This document shows positions 39,884 through 49,911 of a stretch of DNA of 64,000 bases, one piece after another. Below the pieces are notes generated by a model. That model had not been told where the DNA came from, made no database searches, and saw nothing but the letters and a program-made list of their open reading frames with translations. The stretch comes from Agarivorans gilvus (GTDB lineage Bacteria > Pseudomonadota > Gammaproteobacteria > Enterobacterales > Celerinatantimonadaceae): assembly GCF_001420915.1 (NCBI RefSeq), contig NZ_CP013021.1, forward strand, positions 4,002,501-4,066,500, in the 5' to 3' direction. The position numbers and the translations under genes were made by a program. The stretch's first letter is position 1. Each line of letters begins with the position of its first letter.

Positions 39884-41242
39884 TTATGCGGTATCTTTCT
39901 TGAGATTTTCCGGTAAACCGTCGGGAATCGAGGCCCAGCTGCGTTGTTGTGCCTCGCCATGTAATACTTTGCGAAGTTTTTCGTTAGCCGCTGCTGCGTA
40001 GATTTTCTCGGTTTTGATTTCTTCTTCTTTGCGTTTTAAAGCATCTTCCATATCAAGTTGAAGCTCTTTGTAACGTTTACCTGTTAGCACAAATACTACA
40101 CCGATTAGCAGAACTAATACTGCAACTACTGCCGCGAACATCCACCACGCAATACCTGATTGCTGAACTTGGCCACCGCTTTCTGAACGTTGCACCAGCT
40201 CAACCATGTGGGCACTAAGCTTGTTATTTTGCTCACGAAGTTCATCACGTTGAGTTTGCATCTGGTTGAACTGTTCTTGCAGCTGTTTCAATTGGTCGCT
40301 ATTACCATTGTTTTCTGAAATAGTTTTTTGCAAGCCAAGTATTTGCTCGTTCAAGCCGGCCATTTGTTTTTCAAGATCTTGGTTACGTTCAATTAGTTGA
40401 GCTTCCGCATTGCTGCTACCAGCTTGCTCAACCTGTTTGTATAGGCTTTGGTTTGACGCGGTAAGAGTGCGGTTTTCATTGCTGATCTTATCGTTAAGTT
40501 GCAACAGTGCTTGATAGTCAATTAGCTTACTATTTAAATCATCTTGTAAACGGCGGTTGATTTTTTGAGTATCATTTAAGGCTGACTGCAATTTATTAAT
40601 AGTACGATTCTTTTTACTAAGGTCGTCTTTTAATAAAGCCAAGGTACGTTTCATCTCACTACTTGGCTCAGCGCTGGCTGTTGCTTTAGGGGCCGGAGCA
40701 GGTGCCTTAGCCGCTACCGTTTTCGGGCTAGGACTTGCTTTGGGCACAGGCGGCGGTAATACAGCCTGGGGTTTTGGCGTTGTTTCCGTAGCGGTTTTGT
40801 TACTAGCGGTTTGGCTAGCGTTGGCAAACTGTCGAGGAACATCAGTGTAAATTTTCGGATCGTTTTCTACGAGCCAAATATCCAAGCCATGTTTTGCCTT
40901 GATCCATTTCCATTCTTCTACCCCCATATGATGAAGTTCACCATTGGTTAGCGTATAAGAAAACTGTTTGGCATCGGGTCTGACGGGAATGGTAAAAGCG
41001 ACACCAAAGTCATCAAACTTGCTAGGCATTAGGGGATCGGTCGGGGTTGTACCCTTGCGAAGGCGAAAATCGGTTCTGGCGCCCACTTGTTTGCCGTTAA
41101 CCATTTCTTCACCTGCCCAAATATGCAGACCCCAACCGTCGTAGTTGTCAGAAAGGCTTTTATAGTGGATGGTTACATTGGCAGCAGTGGCAACTGTACT
41201 GACGCACCAAAATAGAACTAAAAATAGGGATGCTCTTTGCAC
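39884..41242 (-). CDS. Membrane-anchored coiled-coil protein with pullulanase-type (CBM41/PUD-like) domain
   Basis: About 452 residues. The GTG at 41242 has GGAG five bases upstream and gives a clean signal peptide (LFLVLFWCVSTVATA). Residues about 21-135 (VTIHYKSLSDNYDGWGLHIW, ending HGLDIWLVENDPKIY) resemble the pullulanase-associated domain that binds alpha-glucan. A Pro/Ala/Thr-rich linker (about 145-195), a long coiled coil (about 200-350), one C-terminal TM helix (WWMFAAVVAVLVLLIGVVFV) and a short cytoplasmic tail follow. No catalytic domain is present. It may tether to or sense glucan. The domain call is by pattern only. Confidence 0.65.
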   Translation of the reverse strand: MQRASLFLVLFWCVSTVATAANVTIHYKSLSDNYDGWGLHIWAGEEMVNGKQVGARTDFRLRKGTTPTDPLMPSKFDDFGVAFTIPVRPDAKQFSYTLTNGELHHMGVEEWKWIKAKHGLDIWLVENDPKIYTDVPRQFANASQTASNKTATETTPKPQAVLPPPVPKASPSPKTVAAKAPAPAPKATASAEPSSEMKRTLALLKDDLSKKNRTINKLQSALNDTQKINRRLQDDLNSKLIDYQALLQLNDKISNENRTLTASNQSLYKQVEQAGSSNAEAQLIERNQDLEKQMAGLNEQILGLQKTISENNGNSDQLKQLQEQFNQMQTQRDELREQNNKLSAHMVELVQRSESGGQVQQSGIAWWMFAAVVAVLVLLIGVVFVLTGKRYKELQLDMEDALKRKEEEIKTEKIYAAAANEKLRKVLHGEAQQRSWASIPDGLPENLKKDTA

Positions 41243-41457
41243 AATTACTCCATTAACTTGTTTAAGTCGCATGGAGCCATAATAACTAAAAAAACAGTAT
41301 AGAAGTAGCAACTAGATCACCAATATGATGTTAAATTCTATAGAAAAATTGACATAGCTCCAATTGCTGATGGTTAGTGGTCAGATTACTATTAAGTTTC
41401 TTGTAATTTTTTGTAGGTAATTATGGTGGTTTGATCCTTTTGTATGAGGAATAAATA

Positions 41458-42500
41458 ATGAAATATAAGCAGCTGGGATCGTCTAGTTTAAGGGTGAGTG
41501 AAATATGTTTGGGTAGCATGACTTGGGGAGAGCAAAATACCCAGGCTGATGCGTTTGAACAACTAGATTATGCGCTGGCTAATGGAATTAATTTCATCGA
41601 TACCGCTGAAATGTATCCGGTACCGCCGAAACAGCAAACTCAAGGAAGCACCGAAACCATCATTGGTCGTTATCTTAAGCAACGAGATTGTCGGGATGAG
41701 GTGATTCTTGCTTCCAAGGTGGCTGCACCTTCTGCTTCTGATAGAGGGGGCTATATTCGCTCGGATATGAGTTTAAACTGGAAAAGTATTCACCAAGCGG
41801 TAGAAAACTCCTTGGAGCGCTTGCAAACCGATTACCTTGATTTGTATCAGGTACACTGGCCCGACCGCGCGACTAATTTTTTGGCCAACTAAACTATGTT
41901 CATCAAGAGCAAGAGAGCCAAACCCCCATCATTGAAACACTAGAGGCTCTGGCCGATTTAGTAAAAAGCGGTAAAGTGAGATATTTGGGGATCTCTAATG
42001 AAACGCCTTGGGGAACCATGCGTTACCTGCAATTGGCTGAGAAGCATAATTTGCCGAAGATCGTTTCGATCCAAAATCCTTATAACCTGCTTAACCGAAG
42101 CTATGAGATAGCGATGGCTGAGATCTCGCATCGAGAAAATGTACCTTTATTGGCTTATTCTCCCTTAGCCTTTGGCGCACTCAGCGGCAAGTATTTAAAT
42201 AATCAATGGCCGGAAGGGGCTCGCTTAACCTTGTATAGACGTTTTGGCCGTTATAGTACGTCTCAGGCCGAACAAGCTATTCAGCATTATGTTGATCTAG
42301 CAAAGGAATTCAAACTTAGCCCCGCGCAGCTGGCTTTAGCCTTTGTTAATCAGCGTTCTTTTGTCGGCTCAAATATTATTGGTGCTACCAGTGTTGAACA
42401 GCTTAAAGAAAACTTGTCTAGCGCAAAAGTTGTTATTTCTGAGGACTTAGAACAACGCATTCAAGAGTTGGGAGAGCTGTTTAGGATCCCCTGTCCTTAA
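41458..42500 (+). CDS. tas: Aldo/keto reductase, Tas-like, frameshifted
   Basis: An AKR of about 347 residues close to E. coli Tas. The first frame has the TIM-barrel start, DTAEMYPVPPKQQTQGSTE (Asp/Tyr of the catalytic tetrad), ASKVAAP and YLDLYQVHWPDR. The second frame has YLGISNETPWG, SIQNPYNLLNR and the NADPH-binding IIGATSVEQLKENL. The frames join if the T6 run at 41877-41882 is T7, giving TNFFGQLNYVHQ. It reduces aldehydes or ketones with NADPH; the substrate is unknown. The UDG-like gene overlaps its stop. Confidence 0.85.
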
Positions 42501-43137
42501 TGATTACCACGAATCACAAAGTAGCGGAGGATTTGACCTCGCTGTTAAAGGAGGTTCGCGCTTGCCAGCTATGCCAAGCGCAGCTTTCGCCACGTCCGGT
42601 GTTACAGGTGGCGAGCGAGGCGAAAATCTTGATTATTGGGCAAGCGCCTGGCAGTAAGGTTCATCAAAGCGGCATTCCTTGGGATGATCCCAGTGGTCTG
42701 CGTTTACGCGAATGGCTAAGCGTAAGTGAGCAACAATTTTATGACGACAAGTTGTTCGCCATTATCCCTCAGCATTTTGTTATCCCGGTCGTGGTAAACA
42801 AGGGGATTTAGCACCACCTAAAATTTGTTTTGATACATGGCATCGGCGTTTACTGGCTTGTTTACCTAATATCGAGTTAACGCTGTTGGTGGGCCAATAT
42901 GCTCAAGCTTTATATTTGCAGCGGAATAAGCGGTGTAGCTTGACTGAAAATGTCGCAAACTATGCCGATTTTGCAGAACACGCTTTGTGGCCCTTACCGC
43001 ATCCTTCGCCAAGAAATCGTTTTTGGCTGGCTAAACACCCTTGGTTTGAGGCTCAAGTATTGCCGGAATTACAAACCAAGTTAGCCACAATCATTTCTCG
43101 ACACGCTTCATTAACTAATAGGGATCAGAGCGATTAG
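42500..43137 (+). CDS. Uracil-DNA glycosylase family protein, frameshifted
   Basis: About 212 residues. The N-terminal frame has VRACQLCQAQLSPRPVLQV and the active-site segment IIGQAPGSKVHQSGIPWDDP. The second frame runs CYPGRGKQGDLAPPKICFDTWH, LVGQYAQALYL and the late HPSPRNRFWLAKHPWFE. Adding one T to the run at 42775-42778 joins them as IPQHFCYPGRGKQGD. Relatives belong to the family 4-like UDG superfamily, but Cys ligands for a full Fe-S cluster are not evident, so activity is uncertain. Confidence 0.8.
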
Positions 43138-43146
43138 CAGGAGAGC

Positions 43147-43440
43147 TCAGTCCTTGTGATAGAGCGCCTCAATGGCCTTAGCTAAGCTGATATCGCGTTG
43201 ACTCACTGCGCCTATCTGATGCGTTGTTAAACGTATCTGCACTTTGTTGTAGCTGTTACTCCAGTCGGGGTGATGGGCCTGTTGCTCGGCGAGCTCAGCA
43301 ACTTCGCCCATAAAACTAAAAGCTTGGGCAAAGTCTTTAAATAGGAAGTCTCGTTGTATCGCTTGAGCTAAGTAGTGCCATTGTGGCAATTGACTCAAGG
43401 CGGCTTCGATCTCGGTTGGCTTAAGGGCTTGTAAGGACAT
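43147..43440 (-). CDS. phhB: 4a-hydroxytetrahydrobiopterin dehydratase (pterin-4a-carbinolamine dehydratase)
   Basis: A 97-residue PCD with the active-site pattern AHHPDWSNSYNKVQIRLTTH (two adjacent His and the PDW turn). It recycles the pterin cofactor of aromatic amino-acid hydroxylases. No phhA is in the window. It is convergent with the UDG-like gene. Confidence 0.9.
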   Translation of the reverse strand: MSLQALKPTEIEAALSQLPQWHYLAQAIQRDFLFKDFAQAFSFMGEVAELAEQQAHHPDWSNSYNKVQIRLTTHQIGAVSQRDISLAKAIEALYHKD

Positions 43441-43479
43441 TATTCTACTTGTGTGGTAAAGGCTTTACCCAAGTCTAGT

Positions 43480-44397
43480 TTAACTTGGGCGGTATAGCTG
43501 TTTGACTAAAAGTGGAAGCAAGTAAATGGGCAGCTGTAGAGCGCCCATGTAGACAAGAAACTCCATGCCGAGAAAGCCACCTGTGATGCTGTAAGTTAGT
43601 AGCACGTTACGATTGGTGGCGGTGATCGCAGAAATCAAGGCCTGCTGCTTACCCTGCTTTATATAAAGTAGAAAACTACTAATAAATAATAAGCCTGAAA
43701 CGGCGAAGGCAATGGCTAAGTATTGCCAAGCCTGATTAGGACTGAGATCATAAGTTTCGCGGAATGCTCCCATTAAACCTAAGGGGAAAAACAGCACTAG
43801 CACTATGGTAACAGGGCGAATGGTTAACAAAGCCCGTTCTATTTGGCTTTGTTTTATCAGTTTGTGACCAACTACACTGATGAACACCGGCAGAATGATA
43901 AAGATAGCCAGTCGCTGGCTATATATCTGCATATCTAGTTGTAATTGTTCTGTGCCACTGAAGTGACTAAACACTAGACCATTAAGCAATAACACGAGCG
44001 GCATGAGTAGTGTTGAGGCGATGGTCATAGCCATACATCGTTGCGCATCTAAACCGATTGAACGAACTATCGCTGGACTTGCGAACAGTGAGCCAGTTGC
44101 GCAACTCGCGGCTATTGCCAAGTAGAGTTTGCTGTCTACTTGAAAAAGCCAGAGTAGTGACATCACCAGCACTGTTACACCAAGGCTATGCCAAATAGCG
44201 TAAAGCCAGACTGAGCGCTGAGCTAAGTCTTTAATAAGGGTTTTTATATCTAAGCTTACAATGGTAAATAACATCAAGATAAACAATATTGCCGGTAAAA
44301 AGGGCAGCAGGGTATTAGCTAGAGTAGGCAGCGCAAATCCCACTAATACGCAGCTGGCTAAAAGTTGGGTTGAATAACGGGAAATCAGTGTTAGCAA
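43480..44397 (-). CDS. BASS-type (bile acid:sodium symporter family) transporter
   Basis: A 305-residue inner-membrane protein with about nine or ten hydrophobic helices. SCATGSLFASPAIVRSIGLD and ISAITATNRNVLLTYSITGG fit the two crossover regions of the BASS fold that bind Na+. The substrate is not predictable. It lies just upstream of the dehydratase on the same strand, with a 39-base gap. Confidence 0.7.
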   Translation of the reverse strand: MLTLISRYSTQLLASCVLVGFALPTLANTLLPFLPAILFILMLFTIVSLDIKTLIKDLAQRSVWLYAIWHSLGVTVLVMSLLWLFQVDSKLYLAIAASCATGSLFASPAIVRSIGLDAQRCMAMTIASTLLMPLVLLLNGLVFSHFSGTEQLQLDMQIYSQRLAIFIILPVFISVVGHKLIKQSQIERALLTIRPVTIVLVLFFPLGLMGAFRETYDLSPNQAWQYLAIAFAVSGLLFISSFLLYIKQGKQQALISAITATNRNVLLTYSITGGFLGMEFLVYMGALQLPIYLLPLLVKQLYRPS

Positions 44398-44695
44398 GTC
44401 CTTGCTCCAATAAGTATTTGTTTAAGTGGGTTATTTAGCGGTTGTCAAAAACTATGCTAATGTTTTGTTAAAAAACGTTTAAACAAGTGTTTGAAAATGC
44501 TTGGCTAACAGAGGTATGATTGCAAATACTACATTTGGCCAATTGCTAAGCACCGTCGCGTTATGGGATGCTAAGCCTGTTTGAGAGTCATTCTGACAAC
44601 TTAGCTCGCGATTAAAATTTAAAGGTAACACTAAATTATTGTTAGGCGCTAGCCTGAGCGATAAACATAATAACTATAAAGTAAGGGAATCATTG

Positions 44696-46893
44696 ATGAG
44701 TAAATCTAGCATCACCACGTCAAGCTACCACCAATTGGACAACTACCAAGTTTCCACTTTGCTTTACCAATTTATCAATCAACAAGTATTACCCGAGAGC
44801 GGTGTTGAGCAAGAGAGCTTCTGGGCAGGTTTAGAGGGGTATTTGAATGAATTTATTCCAACTAACCGAGCTTTATTAGCTAAGCGTAAACAATTACAGA
44901 GCCAAATTAATGATTGGCACCAAGCAAACCCGCAGGCCATTGAGCCACAGGCTTACCAACAGTTTTTAAGAGACATCAATTACATTGTTGATGAGCCCCA
45001 ACACGTCAGTTTAGATACCGCTAAAGTTGACCGAGAATTGGCCTTACTCGCCGGTCCACAATTGGTAGTGCCAGTAATGAATGCCCGTTATGCTTTGAAT
45101 GCGGCGAACGCGCGTTGGGGTAGCTTGTATGATGCCTTATATGGCACCAATGCGCTTGAGCAAAGCGGTGACATGGCCCAGGTGCTAGCTATAACCCTGT
45201 GCGTGGTGCCGCTGTTATTGCTTACGGTAGAGCATTGTTAGATCAACATTGTCCACTCGCTCATGGTAGCCATAGTGATGCTACCCAATACAGCGTATTG
45301 CATGGCGGTTTATCGGTTACCTTAAAAGATGGTTCGAAGACCACCTTAGAAAATGCCGCCTGTTTTGCTGGTTATCAAGGCGAGGCTGAGCAGCCTAGCG
45401 CCATTTTATTACAACATAATGGTTTGCATATTGAACTGCAGTTTGACCCTGAACACCAAATTGGTGCGCAAGATAGCGCGGCCATCAAAGATATTGTTAT
45501 GGAGTCAGCACTGACCACCATCATGGATTGTGAAGACTCTATTGCTGCGGTAGATGCCGAAGATAAAGTCACCGTATATCAAAACTGGTTGGGCCTAATG
45601 CGTGGCACGCTTTGTGAAACGCTGACTAAAAACGGTCGTGAAATTATTCGTAAGCTGGAAGCTAACCGCCACTATAAAAATGCCCAGGGTCATGGCTTTA
45701 GTCTTAGTGGTCGTTCGTTAATGTTTGTGCGTAATGTTGGACACCTGATGACCAGCGACTTGGTCTTGGATACTGCTGGTAATGAAGTACCTGAAGGCAT
45801 ATTAGATGCTGTATTTACTAGTTTAATTGCAAAACACGACCTGCTAGGGAACAGCCCTTTTAGAAACTCTCGCGAAGGCTCCATTTACATTGTTAAGCCG
45901 AAGATGCATGGTCCTGAGGAAGTGGCTTTCAGTAATAATTTATTTGCCGCGGTGGAGCAGCTGATTGGTTTAAGCCCCAATACCATTAAATTGGGGATTA
46001 TGGATGAGGAACGCCGTACTAGCGTTAACTTAAAAGCCTGTATTGCCCAAGCGAGCCAACGCTTAGTGTTTATTAATACCGGTTTCTTAGACCGTACCGG
46101 TGATGAAATCCATACCAGTATGTTGGCTGGCCCCATGGTACCGAAGGGTGAAATTAAAAATAGCACCTGGATTAAGGCCTATGAATTAAATAATGTTCAG
46201 GTGGGCTTAGACTGCGGCCTTAAAGGCAAGGCACAAATTGGTAAAGGGATGTGGGCGATGCCAGAGATGATGGCGGAAATGCTCGAAACCAAGCAAGCGC
46301 ACCCGCTTAGTGGTGCAAGCACCGCTTGGGTTCCATCGCCTACTGCCGCTACCTTACATGCCATTCATTATCACCAAGTGAATGTGGCTAGCATTCAAAA
46401 ACAATTGTTAGAGCAGTTGGCCGATGGGCAACAGCACTATCTTGCCGATTTGCTAACACCGCCTTTAGCCACTGATACTAGTTGGACGGAGCAACAGCTG
46501 ATTGATGAGTTAGATAACAATATTCAGGGTATTTTAGGTTATGTGGTGCGTTGGGTAGAGCAGGGAGTAGGCTGCTCTAAAGTACCAGATATCAATGGCA
46601 TTGGTTTGATGGAAGACCGCGCTACCTTGCGGATCTCAAGCCAACATGTGGCAAACTGGTTGAAACATGGCATTGTCAGTGAACAGTTGGTAAAACAACG
46701 TTTTGAGGTGATTGCGGCCTTAGTGGATCAGCAAAATGCAGGGGATCCCGCATATCAAAATATGGCGGGCAACTTTGATAGAAGCTGTGCCTATCTCGCC
46801 GCTTTAGACTTGGTATTTAAAGGCGCCGAGCAACCTAGCGGCTACACCGAACCCTTGCTGCATCAATGGCGACGTAAATTTAAAGCCCAATAA
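44696..46893 (+). CDS. glcB: Malate synthase G, frameshifted
   Basis: Malate synthase isoform G (about 732 residues, normal for GlcB), condensing glyoxylate with acetyl-CoA. The first frame starts at ATG 44696 (AAGGGA upstream) and ends its homology at EQSGDMAQ. The second resumes with NPVRGAAVIAYGRALLDQHC and contains VMESALTTIMDCEDSIAAVD, VGHLMTSDLVLD, HGPEEVAFSN, and MWAMPEMMAEML. One missing G at 45181-45182 (GGG read as GG) explains the break (AQGASYNPVRG). Loss of this gene would abolish growth on C2 compounds through this route, so a sequencing error is likely. Confidence 0.9.
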
Positions 46894-46905
46894 ACTTGTT
46901 CCTAT

Positions 46906-46940
46906 AAAACCAAGCCCGTGTAATACGGGCTTGGTTTTTT
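46906..46940. terminator. Bidirectional terminator after glcB
   Basis: AAAACCAAGCCCGT and ACGGGCTTGGTTTT form a perfect 14-bp stem with a 5-base loop and a T-run. Confidence 0.93.
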
Positions 46941-46964
46941 ATTCGATTAAATTAGAGCTGCAAT

Positions 46965-48107
46965 TTAAAAATCTAAACCTATACCAAAGGCGAGTCGGTA
47001 ATCGTTCTTCTTGGGGCTGATACCGTCGGCATCGGCAGTGGGGTATTGGGTATAATCCCAAATAAAGTCGATATCTAAATCTAGATCGTCGGTAATATCA
47101 ATTGCTAGGTTGAATAAGTTGTGATGTTGATAGCCGCCCACTTTACGTTGGGTCAGGGTCATTTGGTAATCGTGGTTAAACTCGATATCACGGCTTAAGT
47201 CATATTCCAAACGTGAGCTAAAAGACACACCGAAGCTACTTTCGGTGGATGAGCTTCCTTGGTCTACTTCATCAAAGCGAGTTCGTTGCCAAGAAGGGCC
47301 CACAGCCAGCTCCCACTCTATTTCATCCTGTTCTAATACGATATAACCCACTTGAGAAGCGAGCTGAGATTGCAGCCTGATATTTTTTAAGGGGGCGTGG
47401 TAAACGTCGGCTAAGAGCGGACGAAAGAACCAATCGTGAAATTTATATAAATCATGAGAAAGTGTCAGCCGGTGATTGCGCGCAGTGGTTTCGCTGTTGG
47501 AGGCGGAAATTACTCCAAGATAGCTGGCACTGGTGCGGCTTAGCGCGGTTTTTCTCTCACTGAGTATTTTGCCATTGATTTCTAAGGTATTGGTATTGCC
47601 TCGCGCAATATTGGCACTGAGTGCGGCTTTGTTTTGCCAACGGTCTGCTTCTCGCTCAGCCACTTGGTAGACTGAAATAAGGTCTATTTTGTTCGTATAA
47701 TGGGTGTGCTCGCCAATAATCGTGACCTTATCTTGGTCTATCATCAAACGCCCCATTACCACTCCAAGGCCGCGTAGGTTAACCTGGTAGCGCTTAGCGG
47801 TGCGCAGTCGGCGAATATCTTTCATGTCTATGGTTAAATCGCCTAATTCATCACTGTCGAACAACAATGCTTTTTGGTAAAGCTCTTCTACTTCGCCTTG
47901 GATCACCTCGCCGGAATCCAATTGCAACCAGTCTTTTTTATCGTCTAATTCAAGTGCGCTGAAGTAATCCTGCTGGAATTGTTGGCTATAGCTAAGCTTC
48001 GGCTCGGTTGCTTGGGAAGGGGGAGCGGCACTGGCTTGGAAGCATAAGCCAGTGACGAGCAGTAATACCAAATAACGCATTGAGAACTGACTACTCCATT
48101 TAGTCAT
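46965..48107 (-). CDS. DUF481 family outer-membrane protein
   Basis: A 380-residue protein with a signal peptide (hydrophobic about 10-27, ending ASAAP). A periplasmic beta part (KKDWLQLDSGEVIQGEVEEL to about 140) precedes a C-terminal barrel of alternating strands from WQNKAALSANIARGNTNTLE to the terminal aromatic GIGLDF. DUF481 proteins are small outer-membrane barrels of unclear function, sometimes salt-induced. An internal ATG at 48080 (MRYLVLLLV) is an alternative start. Confidence 0.87.
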   Translation of the reverse strand: MTKWSSQFSMRYLVLLLVTGLCFQASAAPPSQATEPKLSYSQQFQQDYFSALELDDKKDWLQLDSGEVIQGEVEELYQKALLFDSDELGDLTIDMKDIRRLRTAKRYQVNLRGLGVVMGRLMIDQDKVTIIGEHTHYTNKIDLISVYQVAEREADRWQNKAALSANIARGNTNTLEINGKILSERKTALSRTSASYLGVISASNSETTARNHRLTLSHDLYKFHDWFFRPLLADVYHAPLKNIRLQSQLASQVGYIVLEQDEIEWELAVGPSWQRTRFDEVDQGSSSTESSFGVSFSSRLEYDLSRDIEFNHDYQMTLTQRKVGGYQHHNLFNLAIDITDDLDLDIDFIWDYTQYPTADADGISPKKNDYRLAFGIGLDF

Positions 48108-48235
48108 TGTGGTCAGCTATTGATAGTAGCGGCTTTTTACTGATTACGAAATAAGCACTTAACATTTCTAGATATTTTGTTAAATCTGTAAGCTTATTAA
48201 ATAGTGTTTTGTCGTCGGTACGGCAATGTTTCGGC

Positions 48236-48706
48236 TTATTCTACTTGCGCATGACGCATCCATTCTCGATATTGCTCGGCACCTTCTTCTCCTTCAGCCG
48301 GAGACCAAGGGGCAAAATCCTCGGCTGGCGTTGGGCTATATGCCCCTTGTTTAATTTCTAATCCAACGGTACCGCTTTGCATGCAAACGTAGCCATGCCA
48401 AGTATTGGGAGGGATCTCAATCGCGCGGTTAGTTTCAGGAGACAGACTATGACGTTGACTGAGTTTTCCATGTTCATCGAAAATCAGCAAATCAAGTTGC
48501 CCTTGTAGTACCAAAAATAGTTCCCATTTATGGGCTTCACTATGGCGATGAGGCCGCATGTAAGTGCTTGGCTCGGTTGCAATAAATAGGCGTTGTACTG
48601 CGGCGTCTAAGCTTTCGTGAAGGTTGTGGTGGCTGCGTTGGCGAGGCGCAGCTTTGGCTTGTTGGCTAAATTCGGAAAAATCTTGAGAGCTGATGATCTT
48701 CAACAT
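48236..48706 (-). CDS. WbuC family cupin-fold metalloprotein
   Basis: A 156-residue cupin of the WbuC type: RRSHHNLHE-like start (RQRSHHNLHESLDAAVQRLF), metal ligands in MRPHRHSEAHKWELFLVLQG and the second cupin motif IPPNTWHGYVC. In some species this gene sits in O-antigen clusters, but no such cluster is here. The function is unknown. Confidence 0.85.
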   Translation of the reverse strand: MLKIISSQDFSEFSQQAKAAPRQRSHHNLHESLDAAVQRLFIATEPSTYMRPHRHSEAHKWELFLVLQGQLDLLIFDEHGKLSQRHSLSPETNRAIEIPPNTWHGYVCMQSGTVGLEIKQGAYSPTPAEDFAPWSPAEGEEGAEQYREWMRHAQVE

Positions 48707-48833
48707 GAACGGGCTTCCTGCTAGTGTGGCCTTGTTGGGGGGCGAAGGTTGATCTTGGCATATTTTCTAATGGCCAACAAATTTTGCTTCGCGACTAAGG
48801 CGAATTTATAGAATCAGTAAACAGGACATCAAA

Positions 48834-49241
48834 ATGGCTATTATGACGGGAAGTTGTTTGTGCGGAAAAATTCGTTATCAAGTTACTCAGTTGGAGCCGC
48901 AGATGGCGCATTGTCATTGTTCGATGTGTCGCAAGTTTCATGGAGCTGCATTTGCCACTTATGGCGAAGCCAAAGCCGAAAATTTTCGTTGGTTAAGCGG
49001 TGAGGCCTTATTGCAACAATATAAGGCGGATAATGGCACTGTGCGCCAGTTCTGCCGAGAGTGTGGCGCTAGCTTAAGTTTTGCTACAGCGAATGATGAC
49101 GGCAGTGTGATTGAGTTTAGTTTAGCGACCTTGGATTGTGATATTGATGCGCGGCCTGATGCGCATATTTTTGTTGGCAATAAAGCCAATTGGTATCAGA
49201 TCTGCGATACATTACTTCAATTTAAGCAGGCTAGGGAATAG
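48834..49241 (+). CDS. GFA family protein (glutathione-dependent formaldehyde-activating-like)
   Basis: A 135-residue Mss4-fold zinc protein: GSCLCGKIRY, HCHCSMCRKFHGAAFATY and QFCRECGASLSF provide the seven Cys of the zinc sites. Family members bind glutathione adducts; most bacterial ones are uncharacterised. Confidence 0.9.
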   Translation: MAIMTGSCLCGKIRYQVTQLEPQMAHCHCSMCRKFHGAAFATYGEAKAENFRWLSGEALLQQYKADNGTVRQFCRECGASLSFATANDDGSVIEFSLATLDCDIDARPDAHIFVGNKANWYQICDTLLQFKQARE

Positions 49242-49343
49242 CGTGAGCAAGCTTTAAGCGTCTAGCCTAATAGTCTTGTGGTTTAACTTGTGAGTTATAG
49301 CTGGACGCTCTAGAGTATGCCCATCGCTATAAGAGGAAAACCC

Positions 49344-49559
49344 GTGGCCGAATTTAAACAGTTTAATCAACGTAACGCTAAGGCTTATCAGCAACAGCGA
49401 AATTTAATTAAGCAAGTGCTCGCGGGTAAGTCGCGTTGTTGTGAGCACTGCCAACAAGCCTTGTTTGTGGTATTGCCCGGTCAGTCAAAGCCTGCCGGTA
49501 TCTATTGCGCTAAGGGATGTACGGCAATCGAATTAGAAATGGCGGCCCCAAGCTCTTAG
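49344..49559 (+). CDS. Small Cys-rich (zinc-ribbon-like) protein of unknown function
   Basis: 71 residues with CCEHC near 32 and YCAKGC near 57, likely a zinc site. I prefer the GTG at 49344 with GAGG seven bases upstream over an ATG at 49317. It is helical and basic at the N-terminus (FNQRNAKAYQQQRNLIKQVL), so nucleic-acid binding is possible. It overlaps the convergent comFB-like gene by 4 bases. Confidence 0.6.
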   Translation: MAEFKQFNQRNAKAYQQQRNLIKQVLAGKSRCCEHCQQALFVVLPGQSKPAGIYCAKGCTAIELEMAAPSS

Positions 49560-49834
49560 TCGCGAGGCTGCTGACGGCGATCTTGTTCTAAAAACTTCAA
49601 GGCTTCTTGTATCGCGATTTTAGTTTTTTCCACCAGTTGGGCGCGTTCTTCGTCACTTATCGCACTAAGCACATCCACATCGTGGCGAATATAGCGAGGC
49701 GGAAGGCGGTTTAACACCAAGCAACTTAAATCCTGTAAGGTATCGGCATCATATTCTTTAGTGATTTCCAAATGATGCAGCTGTTCACCAACCAGATACT
49801 CAGTAAAGTTATGAATTTCCTCTGATAAGCGCAT
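49556..49834 (-). CDS. ComFB family protein
   Basis: A 92-residue protein matching late competence protein ComFB: a helical start, then LQDLSCLVLNRLPPRYIRHDVDVLSAIS, the family signature. Related ComFB proteins have been reported to bind cyclic dinucleotides. It lies 77 bases after glgA on the same strand, separated by a hairpin, so it may be the third gene of a glgC-glgA-comFB unit. Confidence 0.85.
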   Translation of the reverse strand: MRLSEEIHNFTEYLVGEQLHHLEITKEYDADTLQDLSCLVLNRLPPRYIRHDVDVLSAISDEERAQLVEKTKIAIQEALKFLEQDRRQQPRD

Positions 49835-49885
49835 TTATATATCCTTAGTTAGGTGTCTATGTTGAGCTTATATAAGAATAGTCTG

Positions 49886-49906
49886 AGCCGCCACTAGCGG
49901 GCGGCT
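49886..49906 (-). terminator. Hairpin between glgA and the comFB-like gene
   Basis: AGCCGCC and GGCGGCT form a 7-bp GC-rich stem with a 7-base loop. No T-run follows, so partial termination or mRNA stabilisation is as likely as full termination. Confidence 0.5.
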
Positions 49907-49911
49907 AATTG

